A stretch of 64,000 bases of DNA from DASSUW01 sp963835525 (GTDB taxonomy: Bacteria; Actinomycetota; Thermoleophilia; Solirubrobacterales; Solirubrobacteraceae): assembly GCA_963835525.1 (NCBI GenBank), contig CAWIFM010000003.1, positions 1,116,001-1,180,000 of the forward strand, in the 5' to 3' direction. Both the position numbers and the translations under genes were made by a program. How positions within the stretch are numbered: the stretch's first letter is position 1; every line of letters starts with the position of its first letter. The notes under the pieces are model-generated. The model was given only the letters and a program-made list of their open reading frames with translations. It was not told the DNA's origin and ran no database searches. Below, piece by piece: positions 56,672 through 64,000 of the stretch.

Positions 56672-57757
56672 GTCTGATCCCAAAGTCGACGGCCCTCGAC
56701 GCCGAGGTCCCCGAACTGCTGCCCGGTCTGGAGGTCCTCGACGGTGACGTTGATCGCCGGGTCGTCCTTGACGAGGGCCGCGAAGGCCTCGTCCGGCCCG
56801 GTGTAGGGCATCGGGTAGCCCATGTACTCGATGTTCTTCGAGGCGTTCTCGGGCCTCGAGGATGAAGTTGATGAAGGTCAGCGCGGTGCCGGGGTGCTCC
56901 GCGTTGGCGGGCACCGCGAAGCAGTCGGTCCCGAGCGGGATCCCCTCCGTGCACTTCTGGAAGGTGAAGTTCTCCGGCGTGTCGGCCTGGTTGCGGATGT
57001 TGACGACGTCGCCGTTCCAGCCGTGGTGGATCCACGCGTTGCCGGAGACCATGTTCTGGATGTCGTCGGTCGAGAAGCCGCGCATCTTCGGCTTCAGCCC
57101 GAGCGCCCACTCCTTGGCGGCCTCCACGTCGGCCGGGTCGGTCGAGTTCAGCTCGGCGCCGTTGACGAGGTTGCCGGCCCCGATGACCTCCTGGAAGTCG
57201 TCGAGCAGGTAGGCGCGGCCATCGGAGGTCGGATTGCCCATGTCGTTCCAGGACCCCGTCATCCCGGTGACCTTGTCGGCGCGGTAGATGATCCCGCTGG
57301 CGTACATCGTGTACGGGAGCGTGAAGTCGCCGTCCGGGTCGTACCAGGGCGCGCCGAAGGAGTCGTACACCGTCTCCGCGTTCGGGATCTGCTCGACGTC
57401 GATGCGCATGAGCTGGTTGGCCTTGCGCAGGCGGTCGACCCACTCCGACGTGGGGAAGATCACGTCGTAGCGGTTGCCCGAGCGGAGCTTGGACATCATG
57501 CCCTGCATCGAGTCGAAGTTCGACTCGCGCACCTTGACGCCGTACTCCTTCTCGAACGCCTTGATCAGCTTCGGCTCGAGGTACTCCGCCCAGTTGAAGT
57601 ACACGAGGTCGCCGTCGGGCTGCGCCTTGACGACGCGCTCCGGCGGCGCCGGCGGCGCCTCCTGGAGGCCGACGCCGCAGCCGGACATGCCCAGGCCGAG
57701 CGCGAGCCCGGCACCTCCTTGGAGCAGCTCACGCCGGCTCCATCGATCCCTCGTCAT
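56647..57757 (-). CDS. potD: Spermidine/putrescine-type binding lipoprotein PotD, frameshifted near 3' end
   Basis: About 369 residues when corrected. A twin-arginine signal (MTRDRWSRRELLQGGAGLAL) ends in a lipobox MSGC. The body is PotD/SBP type 2: VYFNWAEYLEPKLIKAFEKE, SEWVDRLRKANQLMRIDVEQ, PYTMYASGIIYRADKVTG and GWNGDVVNIRNQADTPENFT. At 56851-56855 an extra base in GGGCC shifts the frame; the remaining codons (NASKNIEYMGYPMPYTGPDE to DQTWTEIKAG) continue in the other frame to a stop at 56647. Uptake of a polyamine or related amine is expected. Its 5' end overlaps the TetR gene by 29 bp. Confidence 0.88.
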
Positions 57758-58340
57758 GCTCCACTCCCCTCATCGCCAGCCGCAGGCAGTGCCGCCGCAC
57801 CCTCTCCGTCGATACGGCGGGATCGCCCAGCGCGAGCTGGATCGCGAACCCATCCATCAGTGCTCCGAGCAGGAGCGCCAGGTCGTCGGCGTCGCCCTCC
57901 ACGAACTCGCCGCTCTCCTGACCCTCCCTCACGATCCGCGCGATCGTCTCGCGCCAGCGCCGGTCCAGGCGCTCGCGCGTCGCGGCCAGCTGCGGATCGC
58001 GCAATGAGCGTACCCACAGCTCCATCCACAGCACGGTCTCTCCGTCGTCCTCCGCCGGCCACACCTCGATCAGCCGCGTGAGCCGGTCGCGGGCGCTCCC
58101 CAGCGCCGCGAGCTCCTCGGTCAGCCCGTCGTAGAAGCGGTCGTCGGAGAACGTGAGCGCCTCGGCCAGCAGCGCGTCCTTGGACGGGAACCAGTAGAGG
58201 ACGCCGGGCGCGCTGGTGCCGGCGCGCTCGGCGACGTCGCTGATCCGCGTGTTCTGGACACCGCGCTCGGAGATGACCTCCGCGGCCGCGGTCAGGATGG
58301 CCGGCTTGCGCAGGTGCGCGTTCGACGGCCGTGGGCTCAT
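57729..58340 (-). CDS. TetR-family regulator (first)
   Basis: 203 residues. N-terminal TetR helix-turn-helix: ILTAAAEVISERGVQNTRIS, DVAERAGTSAPGVLYWFPSK with the conserved Tyr-Trp-Phe. The ligand domain (FYDGLTEELAALGSARDRLT) is BetI/AcrR-like. It heads the potDBCA group and is likely its local regulator, responding to the transported compound. Similar in layout to the second TetR just upstream. Confidence 0.92.
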   Translation of the reverse strand: MSPRPSNAHLRKPAILTAAAEVISERGVQNTRISDVAERAGTSAPGVLYWFPSKDALLAEALTFSDDRFYDGLTEELAALGSARDRLTRLIEVWPAEDDGETVLWMELWVRSLRDPQLAATRERLDRRWRETIARIVREGQESGEFVEGDADDLALLLGALMDGFAIQLALGDPAVSTERVRRHCLRLAMRGVEHDEGSMEPA

Positions 58341-58369
58341 GGGGTTCTCCGAACCGCCATTCAGGAAAC

Positions 58370-58906
58370 CTACTGGGGCGCAGGGACGGGCGCAAGGCTC
58401 GCCCAGATCTCCTCCCGCGCCCGCTCGAGCGGCATCGCCGGATCGCCGAGCAGGGCGCGCACGCCGTAGCCGTCGATCAGCGCGAGGAGGCGGTCGGCGG
58501 TGGCCTCGGCGTCGGCGTCGGGGAGCTCCTCCTCGATTGCCTCCCTGAACCACTCGTGCATGCGGGCGTAGAGCTGCGTGGCCGTGGGCCGGAGCTCGGG
58601 GTGGCGGACGGCGCGCAGCCACAGCTCCACCCACAGCACCCAGTCCTGCTCCTGCTCGCCCGGCAGCGGCAGGCACTGGTCGATCATCTCCCTGAGCCCT
58701 TCGCCGGTGTCCGTGCGGGCCTCTCCGGCGCGGTCGAACGAGTGCACGAGCGCCTCGGCCAGGAGCGCCTCGCGCGTGGCGAAGTGGTAGTGCACGAGCG
58801 CGGTCGACACGCGGGCGTCCATCGCGATCTTCGCGATCCGGACGCCGTCGATCCCGTCGGCGGCGATCCGGTTGATCGCGGCGTCGAGGATCCGCTCGCG
58901 GCTCAT
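58370..58906 (-). CDS. TetR-family regulator (second)
   Basis: 178 residues. Helix-turn-helix: ILDAAINRIAADGIDGVRIA, KIAMDARVSTALVHYHFATR. The C-terminal domain contains QDWVLWVELWLRAVRHPELR, close to WMELWVRSLRDPQLA in the neighbouring TetR, so the two are probably paralogues. Its ATG overlaps the Rieske gene's stop (ATGA), linking it to that enzyme. Confidence 0.92.
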   Translation of the reverse strand: MSRERILDAAINRIAADGIDGVRIAKIAMDARVSTALVHYHFATREALLAEALVHSFDRAGEARTDTGEGLREMIDQCLPLPGEQEQDWVLWVELWLRAVRHPELRPTATQLYARMHEWFREAIEEELPDADAEATADRLLALIDGYGVRALLGDPAMPLERAREEIWASLAPVPAPQ

Positions 58907-60027
58907 CTCAGATACGCCTCGGCGACCATGCGGTCGAAGTCGTGGACCGTGGACTCGACCTCGGTGTAGCGGCCGGGCGTGTAGCCGGCCGAGCCGATGC
59001 CGAGCTGGGAGAGCTCGCAGACGTGCCAGTCCTGGCGGTTGACGAGGTCCCAGAACTCGACCGCGTCGGTCGGGTCGAAGCCCTCGCGCTCCATCGTCTC
59101 GGGCTCGAACAGCCACTCGCAGACGACCTCGGTGCGGTCGGCCCCGCGCGGCCACAGCGTGTGCAGCATCACGTAGTCGGGATGGAACGAGATCAGGGTG
59201 TTGGGGAAGATCGCGAAGTAGAGGACCTTGCGCGGGTCGACGCCGGCGATCGGCGGGCGCCCGGCGTGGCCGCCATTGAGCGCCATCGTGTCGGCGTCCT
59301 CCTTGGTGAGCGTCATCGAGCCGCCGCACCAGAGCCCCGGGCCCTCGTAGTCGTCGCCGCTCAGGTAGTGGCTGAGGCGGTTGAGCTCGGGGTGCACGCC
59401 CGGGCAGTGCAGGCACTCGGAGTAGTTCTCGACGATCGCCTTCCAGTTGGCCTTGACGTCGTAGTCGATCCGGGCGGCTCGCTTGAGGTCGGCGGTGCGG
59501 TAGCGGTCGAACTCCTCGGTGAGGCTTCCGACGTGGTCGGCGAGCGGCGGCGCCACGCCCGACGGGTCGGCGAACACGAGGCCGCCGAGCGTTTCGGTGC
59601 GGACCTCTCGCAGCCCGTTGCAGGCGGGATCGAAGTCGGCGAGCTCCTCGGTGTGGGGCGCGTTCTTGAGCGTCCCGTCGAAGCCGTAGGTCCAGGCGTG
59701 GTAGGGGCACTGGAGCCGTCGCGTCGTGCCCTCCTTCTCGGTGAGCAGGCGCGAGCCGCGATGGCGGCAGACGTTGTAGAAGCCGCGCTCGCCGACGAAC
59801 AGCATCGACTCGCCGGCGACCTCGGCGGTCACGAACTGCCCGCGCTCGGCGAAGGCCGACACGTGACCGACGCAGATCCAGCCGCCGAGGAAGAAGTTGC
59901 GCGCCTCCCAGTCGGCGACGCTCTCGTCGGTGTAGGCGCGCTGTGGCAGTAGCGAGGCCTCGAGCAGGGGACGGAGGGTGGGCTCGAGCTCCTCGGCGCT
60001 GAACGGCGAATCGGTCACGACGGTCAT
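58903..60027 (-). CDS. Rieske non-haem iron oxygenase, alpha subunit
   Basis: 374 residues. N-terminal Rieske [2Fe-2S] site: CRHRGSRLLTEKEG then QCPYHAWTYGFDG. The C-terminal catalytic domain carries the Fe ligands in ENYSECLHCPGVHPELNR, with the Asp and second-sphere residues downstream. Overall it resembles the GbcA/choline-monooxygenase/carnitine-monooxygenase group, which oxidise N-methylated amines. No reductase partner is in the window. Context with potABCD supports an amine substrate, which is inference. Divergent from the flavoprotein gene. Confidence 0.92.
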   Translation of the reverse strand: MTVVTDSPFSAEELEPTLRPLLEASLLPQRAYTDESVADWEARNFFLGGWICVGHVSAFAERGQFVTAEVAGESMLFVGERGFYNVCRHRGSRLLTEKEGTTRRLQCPYHAWTYGFDGTLKNAPHTEELADFDPACNGLREVRTETLGGLVFADPSGVAPPLADHVGSLTEEFDRYRTADLKRAARIDYDVKANWKAIVENYSECLHCPGVHPELNRLSHYLSGDDYEGPGLWCGGSMTLTKEDADTMALNGGHAGRPPIAGVDPRKVLYFAIFPNTLISFHPDYVMLHTLWPRGADRTEVVCEWLFEPETMEREGFDPTDAVEFWDLVNRQDWHVCELSQLGIGSAGYTPGRYTEVESTVHDFDRMVAEAYLR

Positions 60028-60090
60028 GGCCCGGCACGGTACTACTTCGTGCAATTGACTACAAGGTCAGGATTGAATAGGGTGCCGCGA

Positions 60091-61734
60091 ATGAGCTCGA
60101 ACGGACACCACCCGACCTTTGACGCGATCGTCGTCGGCGGCGGCCACAACGGCCTCACCGCGGCTGCCTACCTGGCCCGGGCGGGCCTGCGGGTCTGCGT
60201 GCTCGAACGCCGCGACATCCTCGGCGGCGCATGCGTGACGGAGGAGGTGTGGCCCGGACATCGCGTCTCGCGCGCGTCCTATGTCGTCTCGCTGCTGCAC
60301 CCCAAGGTGGTCGACGAGCTCGAGCTCAAGCGCTTCGGCTACGAGGTCCATCCGCTGGATCCGGCGTACTCGACGCTCCCCGCCGACGGCCCGCCGCTGT
60401 TCTTCTTCAACGACGAGGCCGCGACCGTCGAGTCGCTGCGGCGGCACTCGCCGCGCGACGCGGAGGCGTACCCGAAGTTCCAGGCGATGCTCGAGAAGGT
60501 CGCCGACTTCCTGCGCCCGATGCTGCTGCGCCCGCCGCCGGCGCTCGGCTCGCGCGCGCCCGGGGATCTCTTCTCGCTGCTGCGCGAGGCCGGCCGCGCC
60601 GCCGGCCTGAGCAAGCGCGACCTGCAGGACTTCTATCGCGTGATGACGATGTCGGTGGGCGACCTGCTCGACGACTGGTTCGAGCACGACGCCTTCAAGG
60701 GCGCGATGGCCTCGACCGGCGTGGTCGGCGTGTGGGCCGGGCCGCGCACGCCGGGCACGGCGTACAACCTGCTCCACCACGAGCTGGGGGAGATCGACGG
60801 CGTGCCGGGGCTGTGGGGGCACGTGAAGGGCGGCATGGGGGCGATCTCGATGGCGATCGCGCGAAGCGCCGAGTCGGCCGGCGCGGTCATCCGCACGGGC
60901 GCGACGGTGCGGTCGATCGACGTGATGGACGGCCACACGGTCGGCGTCACGCTGGAGAGCGGCGAGGAGCTGCGGGCGCCGGTGGTCATGTCCGGCGCGC
61001 ACCCGAAGACGACGGTGCTCGACATGGTCGGCGCCGAGCACTTCCCCGACGACGTGGCCGAGGACATGCGGCGCTACAAGACCCGCGGCGGCTCGGTCAA
61101 GGTCAACTGGGTGCTGTCGGAGCTGCCGCGCTACGAGGGCGTGACCGACGACGAGCAGCACAAGCTCGTGCGCTCGGGCGTGGCGTTCTGCCCGTCGATC
61201 GACTACCTCGAGCGCGCGTGGCAGGACGCCTGCCGCGGCGTGCCGTCGGAGGGGCCGTACCTGGAGGTCGAGTGCCCGTCGACGATCGACTCCACGCTGA
61301 CCGACGACGGCTCGGTGATCGTGACCATGTTCACCCAGTACGGGCCGTACGACGAGAGCGGCTGGCCCGAGGGCTCGCGCGAGGCGTACGCCGACCGCTG
61401 CCTGGAGATCCTGGCTTCGCGGGCGCCGAACGTGCGCGACGCCGTGGTCCACTGCGAGGTGCTGGCGCCGCCCGACCTCGAGCGCATCTTCGGGCTCGTC
61501 GGCGGCTCGATCTTCCAGGGCGAGCAGGGGCTCGACCAGATGGCCTTCATGCGGCCCACGCCCGCGCTGTCGCAGTACGCCACGCCGGTCGACGGGCTGT
61601 ACCTCTGCGGAGCCGGTACGCATCCCGGCGGAGGGGTCATGGCGCTGGGCGGCCACAACGCCGCCCAGCGCGTACTCCACGACGAGCGCTGGCGCCGCGC
61701 GCGCCGGCGGGTGCGGGAGGCGCTGCCGGTTTGA
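60091..61734 (+). CDS. CrtI/PYROXD2-type FAD oxidoreductase
   Basis: 547 residues. N-terminal dinucleotide fold AIVVGGGHNGLTAAAYLARA, then LERRDILGGACVTEE. A helical cap and substrate domain follow, and the C-terminal FAD site is DGLYLCGAGTHPGGGVMALG. This is the phytoene-desaturase-like family that includes PYROXD2; no carotenoid genes are nearby. It probably oxidises an acyl or amine intermediate made by this locus. Stop overlaps the acyl-CoA dehydrogenase TTG (TTGA). Confidence 0.92.
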   Translation: MSSNGHHPTFDAIVVGGGHNGLTAAAYLARAGLRVCVLERRDILGGACVTEEVWPGHRVSRASYVVSLLHPKVVDELELKRFGYEVHPLDPAYSTLPADGPPLFFFNDEAATVESLRRHSPRDAEAYPKFQAMLEKVADFLRPMLLRPPPALGSRAPGDLFSLLREAGRAAGLSKRDLQDFYRVMTMSVGDLLDDWFEHDAFKGAMASTGVVGVWAGPRTPGTAYNLLHHELGEIDGVPGLWGHVKGGMGAISMAIARSAESAGAVIRTGATVRSIDVMDGHTVGVTLESGEELRAPVVMSGAHPKTTVLDMVGAEHFPDDVAEDMRRYKTRGGSVKVNWVLSELPRYEGVTDDEQHKLVRSGVAFCPSIDYLERAWQDACRGVPSEGPYLEVECPSTIDSTLTDDGSVIVTMFTQYGPYDESGWPEGSREAYADRCLEILASRAPNVRDAVVHCEVLAPPDLERIFGLVGGSIFQGEQGLDQMAFMRPTPALSQYATPVDGLYLCGAGTHPGGGVMALGGHNAAQRVLHDERWRRARRRVREALPV

Positions 61735-62861
61735 CCCCCCAGGAGCGTGCGCGCACGTTCGTCGAGGACGTGCTCATCCCCCTGGAGGAGAAGGCCGAGC
61801 GGGCAGCGGGTCGGCTGCCCGACTCGGACGTCGCCCGCATCAGGTCCGCCGCGTTGGAGGCGGGCCTGGCGGGCGGCCTGCACGCGCGCGAGCACGGCGG
61901 CCAGGGCTGGTCGAAGCTCGAGTGGGTGCTGGTCGAGGAGCAGTTCGGCCGCTCCACCAACGCCCTGTCCTGGCACGTGCCGAGCGCCTACAACGTGCTC
62001 GCCTCGGGGTCAGACCCCCAGATCGACCGCTACCTGAAACCAGCTCTGCGCGGTGAGTTGCACGACGCCTACGCGGTCACCGAGGCCGGCGCGGGGTCAG
62101 ACCCCTCCGGGATCGAGACCACCGCGGTGCGGCGCGACGGCGGCTGGGTCATCAACGGCGAGAAGTGGTTCGTCACCTACGGCGACGTGGCGGCCGTCTA
62201 CATCGTCGTCGCGATGACCGACGACGGGCCGACGCTGTTTCTCGTCGACCGCGGATGCGAGGGCATCTCCGTGGTCGACGATCCGCCGTTCACGCACTCC
62301 TATCCGCACGGGCATCCGACGATCCGCTTCACCGACGTGGAGGTGGCCGACGACGCCGTGATCGGGGGTGTCGGCGAGGGCGACGAGCTGCAGCGGGCGT
62401 GGTTCACCGAGGAGCGGATCGGGATCGCGGCCCGCGGCGTCGGCGCGATGTGGCGGCTGCTGGAGGAGGCGACGGCCTGGGCGCTGGAGCGCGAGCAGGG
62501 CGGGTCGCGGATCATGGACTACCAGGGCGTGTCGTTCCCCTTGGCGGACTCGGCCGCCGACGCGGCCGCCGGTCGCGCGCTGACGTTGGAGGTCGCGCGG
62601 CTGATGGACGAGGGCGCGGACCCGAAGCTCATCCATGCCAAGGCGTCGATGGCGAAGCTCTTCGTGAGCGAGGCGGCCTACCGCTGCGCCGACCGCGCCG
62701 TGCAGGTGTTCGGCGGCCGCGGCTACATGCGCACCAACGTCGCCGAGCGGTTCCTGCGCGAGCTGCGCGTGGACCGCATCTGGGAGGGCACGAGCGAGAT
62801 CCAGCGGCTGATCGTCGCCAGGGCGCTCGAGCGCCGCGGGGTGGAGCGGACGCTTCACTAG
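61731..62861 (+). CDS. Acyl-CoA dehydrogenase
   Basis: 376 residues from a TTG. All regions of the family are present: N-terminal helices (AGLAGGLHAREHGGQGWSKL), AVTEAGAGSDPSGIETTAVR, KWFVTYGDVAAVYIVVAM, the C-terminal four-helix bundle with QVFGGRGYMRTNVAERFLRE and the base region DRIWEGTSEIQ. It carries FAD and transfers electrons to ETF. Two copies of GGGGTCAGACCCC occur in its 5' third. It sits between the flavoprotein and the CoA ligase, so a CoA-bound intermediate is likely. Confidence 0.94.
   Translation: MTPQERARTFVEDVLIPLEEKAERAAGRLPDSDVARIRSAALEAGLAGGLHAREHGGQGWSKLEWVLVEEQFGRSTNALSWHVPSAYNVLASGSDPQIDRYLKPALRGELHDAYAVTEAGAGSDPSGIETTAVRRDGGWVINGEKWFVTYGDVAAVYIVVAMTDDGPTLFLVDRGCEGISVVDDPPFTHSYPHGHPTIRFTDVEVADDAVIGGVGEGDELQRAWFTEERIGIAARGVGAMWRLLEEATAWALEREQGGSRIMDYQGVSFPLADSAADAAAGRALTLEVARLMDEGADPKLIHAKASMAKLFVSEAAYRCADRAVQVFGGRGYMRTNVAERFLRELRVDRIWEGTSEIQRLIVARALERRGVERTLH
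62007..62019. repeat. 13-bp palindrome GGGGTCAGACCCC, copy 1
   Basis: Located within acyl-CoA dehydrogenase codons for GSDP. Arms GGGGTC/GACCCC around one A. An identical copy is at 62093-62105. Confidence 0.55.
62093..62105. repeat. 13-bp palindrome GGGGTCAGACCCC, copy 2
   Basis: Overlaps the conserved AGSDPSG codons of the acyl-CoA dehydrogenase, in the same reading frame as copy 1. Confidence 0.55.
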
Positions 62862-62862
62862 C

Positions 62863-64000
62863 GTGGATCGGCTTCTGCATCCGCGGTCGATCGCCATCGT
62901 GGGGGCGAGCGAGCGGCCGGACACGTACTCGTCGGAGACGCTGCTCAACCTGCGCCGGCTCGGCTTCGAGGGGGAGGTCTGGGGGGTCAACCCGCGCCGC
63001 TCGTCGGTCTACGGGCTGCCGTGCTTCGCCTCGCTCAGCGATCTGCCGTCGGCGCCCGACGCGGTGGTGGTGGCGATCCCCGCGCCGGGCGTCCCGGCGA
63101 TCATCGAGGAGGCGGGGGCGATCGGGTCGGGCGGCGCCGTGGTCTACGCGGCGGGCTTCGGTGAATCGCCGGCGGGCGCCGGGCTCGAGCAGGCACTGAC
63201 GGAAGCCGCGCGGCGGTACTCGCTGCCCGTCTGCGGGCCGAACTGCGACGGGCTCGTCTCGCTCTGGTCGCGCGCGGCGCTGTGGGGCGATGCGCTGGCG
63301 GCGCCAGAGCCGGGCCACGTCGCGCTCGTGTCGCAGAGCGGAAACCTCGTGGTCAACGCGCTGGCCACGCGGCGCGGGCTGCGGCTGCACACGGCGGTGT
63401 CCAGCGGCAACGAGGCGGTGGTGACCACCCCCGACTGGGTCGAGCACCTGGCGCGCGAGCCCGAGGTGCGCTCGATCGCGCTGCTCGTCGAGGCCGAGGG
63501 CGACGGCGCGCGGCTGTGCGAGGCGCTCGCGGTGTGCGCCGACGAGGGGGTCGGCGTCGCGGTGCTGAAGGTCGGCGCGTCGGAGCGCGGGCGGGCCGCC
63601 GCGGCGGCGCACACCGGCGCCGTGGCCGGCGACCACCGCGTGTTCCGCGCGTTGATGAAGGAGGCGGGCGCGGCCTGGGCGGCCGACGTGCACGAGCTGC
63701 TCGAGCTGGCGAAGGCGCTGGCCGTGCCGCGCGCGCGGCCGCGCGGCGGCGGGCTCGCGATCCTCACGTGCTCGGGCGGCGACTCGGGCCTCGGCGCCGA
63801 CGAGGCCGACCGGCTCGGGCTCGACCTCCCGCCGTTGTCGCCCGCCACGGTCGACACCCTGCGCGAGCGCTTGCCGGCGGCGGCGACGGTCGCCAACCCG
63901 CTCGACTACACGGCGATGATCTGGGGTGAGGTCGAGACGCTGCGCGACCTCGTCCGGACCGTCGGCGAGGACCCCGCCGTCGGCCACGTGCTGGTCTTCT
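62863..64000 (+). CDS. ADP-forming acyl-CoA synthetase (acetate-CoA ligase type), 3'-partial
   Basis: At least 379 residues from a GTG, continuing past the right edge. N-terminal CoA-binding domain (HPRSIAIVGASERPD; EVWGVNPRRSSVYGLPCFAS), GPNCDGLVSLWSRAALWGDA, then flavodoxin-like ligase domains (VALVSQSGNLVVNALATRRG; LKVGASERGRAAAAAHTGAV with the phosphorylatable His). It activates an organic acid to its CoA ester, or the reverse. It follows the dehydrogenase by 1 bp, completing the flavoprotein-dehydrogenase-ligase operon. Confidence 0.9.
   Translation, partial: MDRLLHPRSIAIVGASERPDTYSSETLLNLRRLGFEGEVWGVNPRRSSVYGLPCFASLSDLPSAPDAVVVAIPAPGVPAIIEEAGAIGSGGAVVYAAGFGESPAGAGLEQALTEAARRYSLPVCGPNCDGLVSLWSRAALWGDALAAPEPGHVALVSQSGNLVVNALATRRGLRLHTAVSSGNEAVVTTPDWVEHLAREPEVRSIALLVEAEGDGARLCEALAVCADEGVGVAVLKVGASERGRAAAAAHTGAVAGDHRVFRALMKEAGAAWAADVHELLELAKALAVPRARPRGGGLAILTCSGGDSGLGADEADRLGLDLPPLSPATVDTLRERLPAAATVANPLDYTAMIWGEVETLRDLVRTVGEDPAVGHVLVF

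Noticed and set aside
55829..57757. PotD-PotB fusion protein of 642 codons
   Set aside because: The C-terminal part of PotD continues clearly in another frame to its own stop at 56647; the fused frame contains about 65 residues of nonsense.
56822..58081. 419-codon plus-strand open frame
   Set aside because: Shadow of potD and the TetR gene on the minus strand.

Overview
The window is about 70 % G+C, gene-dense, rich in GTG/TTG starts and in 4-bp stop/start overlaps (ATGA, GTGA, TTGA). The gene content points to a high-GC actinomycete: a glycogen-to-trehalose route through TreY/TreZ, an Rv3032-like GT4, PadR/TetR/LuxR regulators, DUF1801/DUF2000/DUF3817/DUF4180 proteins and many secreted beta-rich proteins. 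Solirubrobacterales (Thermoleophilia) is my best guess. There is no rRNA or other marker gene here, so that placement is inference.

Layout. (1) 1-8.3 kb is a carbohydrate locus: a secreted multidomain glycosidase (start lost, one frameshift), a sugar ABC transporter (lipoprotein plus two permeases, no ATPase) and a GH127 beta-L-arabinofuranosidase. (2) 8.3-16.9 kb is an accessory patch: an intact IS256-family element inside a NYN/OST-HTH gene, a decayed IS481-type transposase, a PadR operon whose second gene looks cut short, two tandem secreted paralogues and several small domain-of-unknown-function genes. (3) 16.9-20.5 kb is a secreted tandem amidase with six frameshifts in its first third. 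It ends in the same roughly 125-residue domain as the glycosidase at the left edge. (4) 20.6-31.1 kb holds glgB, rtcB, treZ, glgX and treY, so glycogen branching, debranching and conversion to trehalose are encoded together. (5) 31-49 kb is mixed housekeeping and metabolism: secreted proteins, a flavin oxidase, a LuxR-type regulator, an M1 peptidase, a GT4 glucan synthase-like enzyme, a YrdC-like protein, a DsbA-like protein, an SF2 helicase, an Lrp regulator, nagA with a SIS-domain partner, and a degenerate GGDEF protein. (6) 49-54 kb carries an FAH-family enzyme, clpP, a response regulator lacking its phospho-Asp, a penicillin acylase and pgsA. (7) 54-64 kb is a catabolic island: potABCD, two TetR regulators and a Rieske oxygenase on the minus strand. 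Divergent from it are a PYROXD2/CrtI-type flavoprotein, an acyl-CoA dehydrogenase and an ADP-forming acyl-CoA synthetase that runs off the right edge. It looks like an uptake-and-oxidation pathway for an amine or acyl substrate I cannot identify.

Single-base frameshifts are unusually common: glycosidase, NYN gene, amidase, potD, probably the pgsA start. In each case the protein resumes cleanly in another frame, so residual sequencing error must be weighed against true decay. No tRNA, rRNA or CRISPR array was seen.
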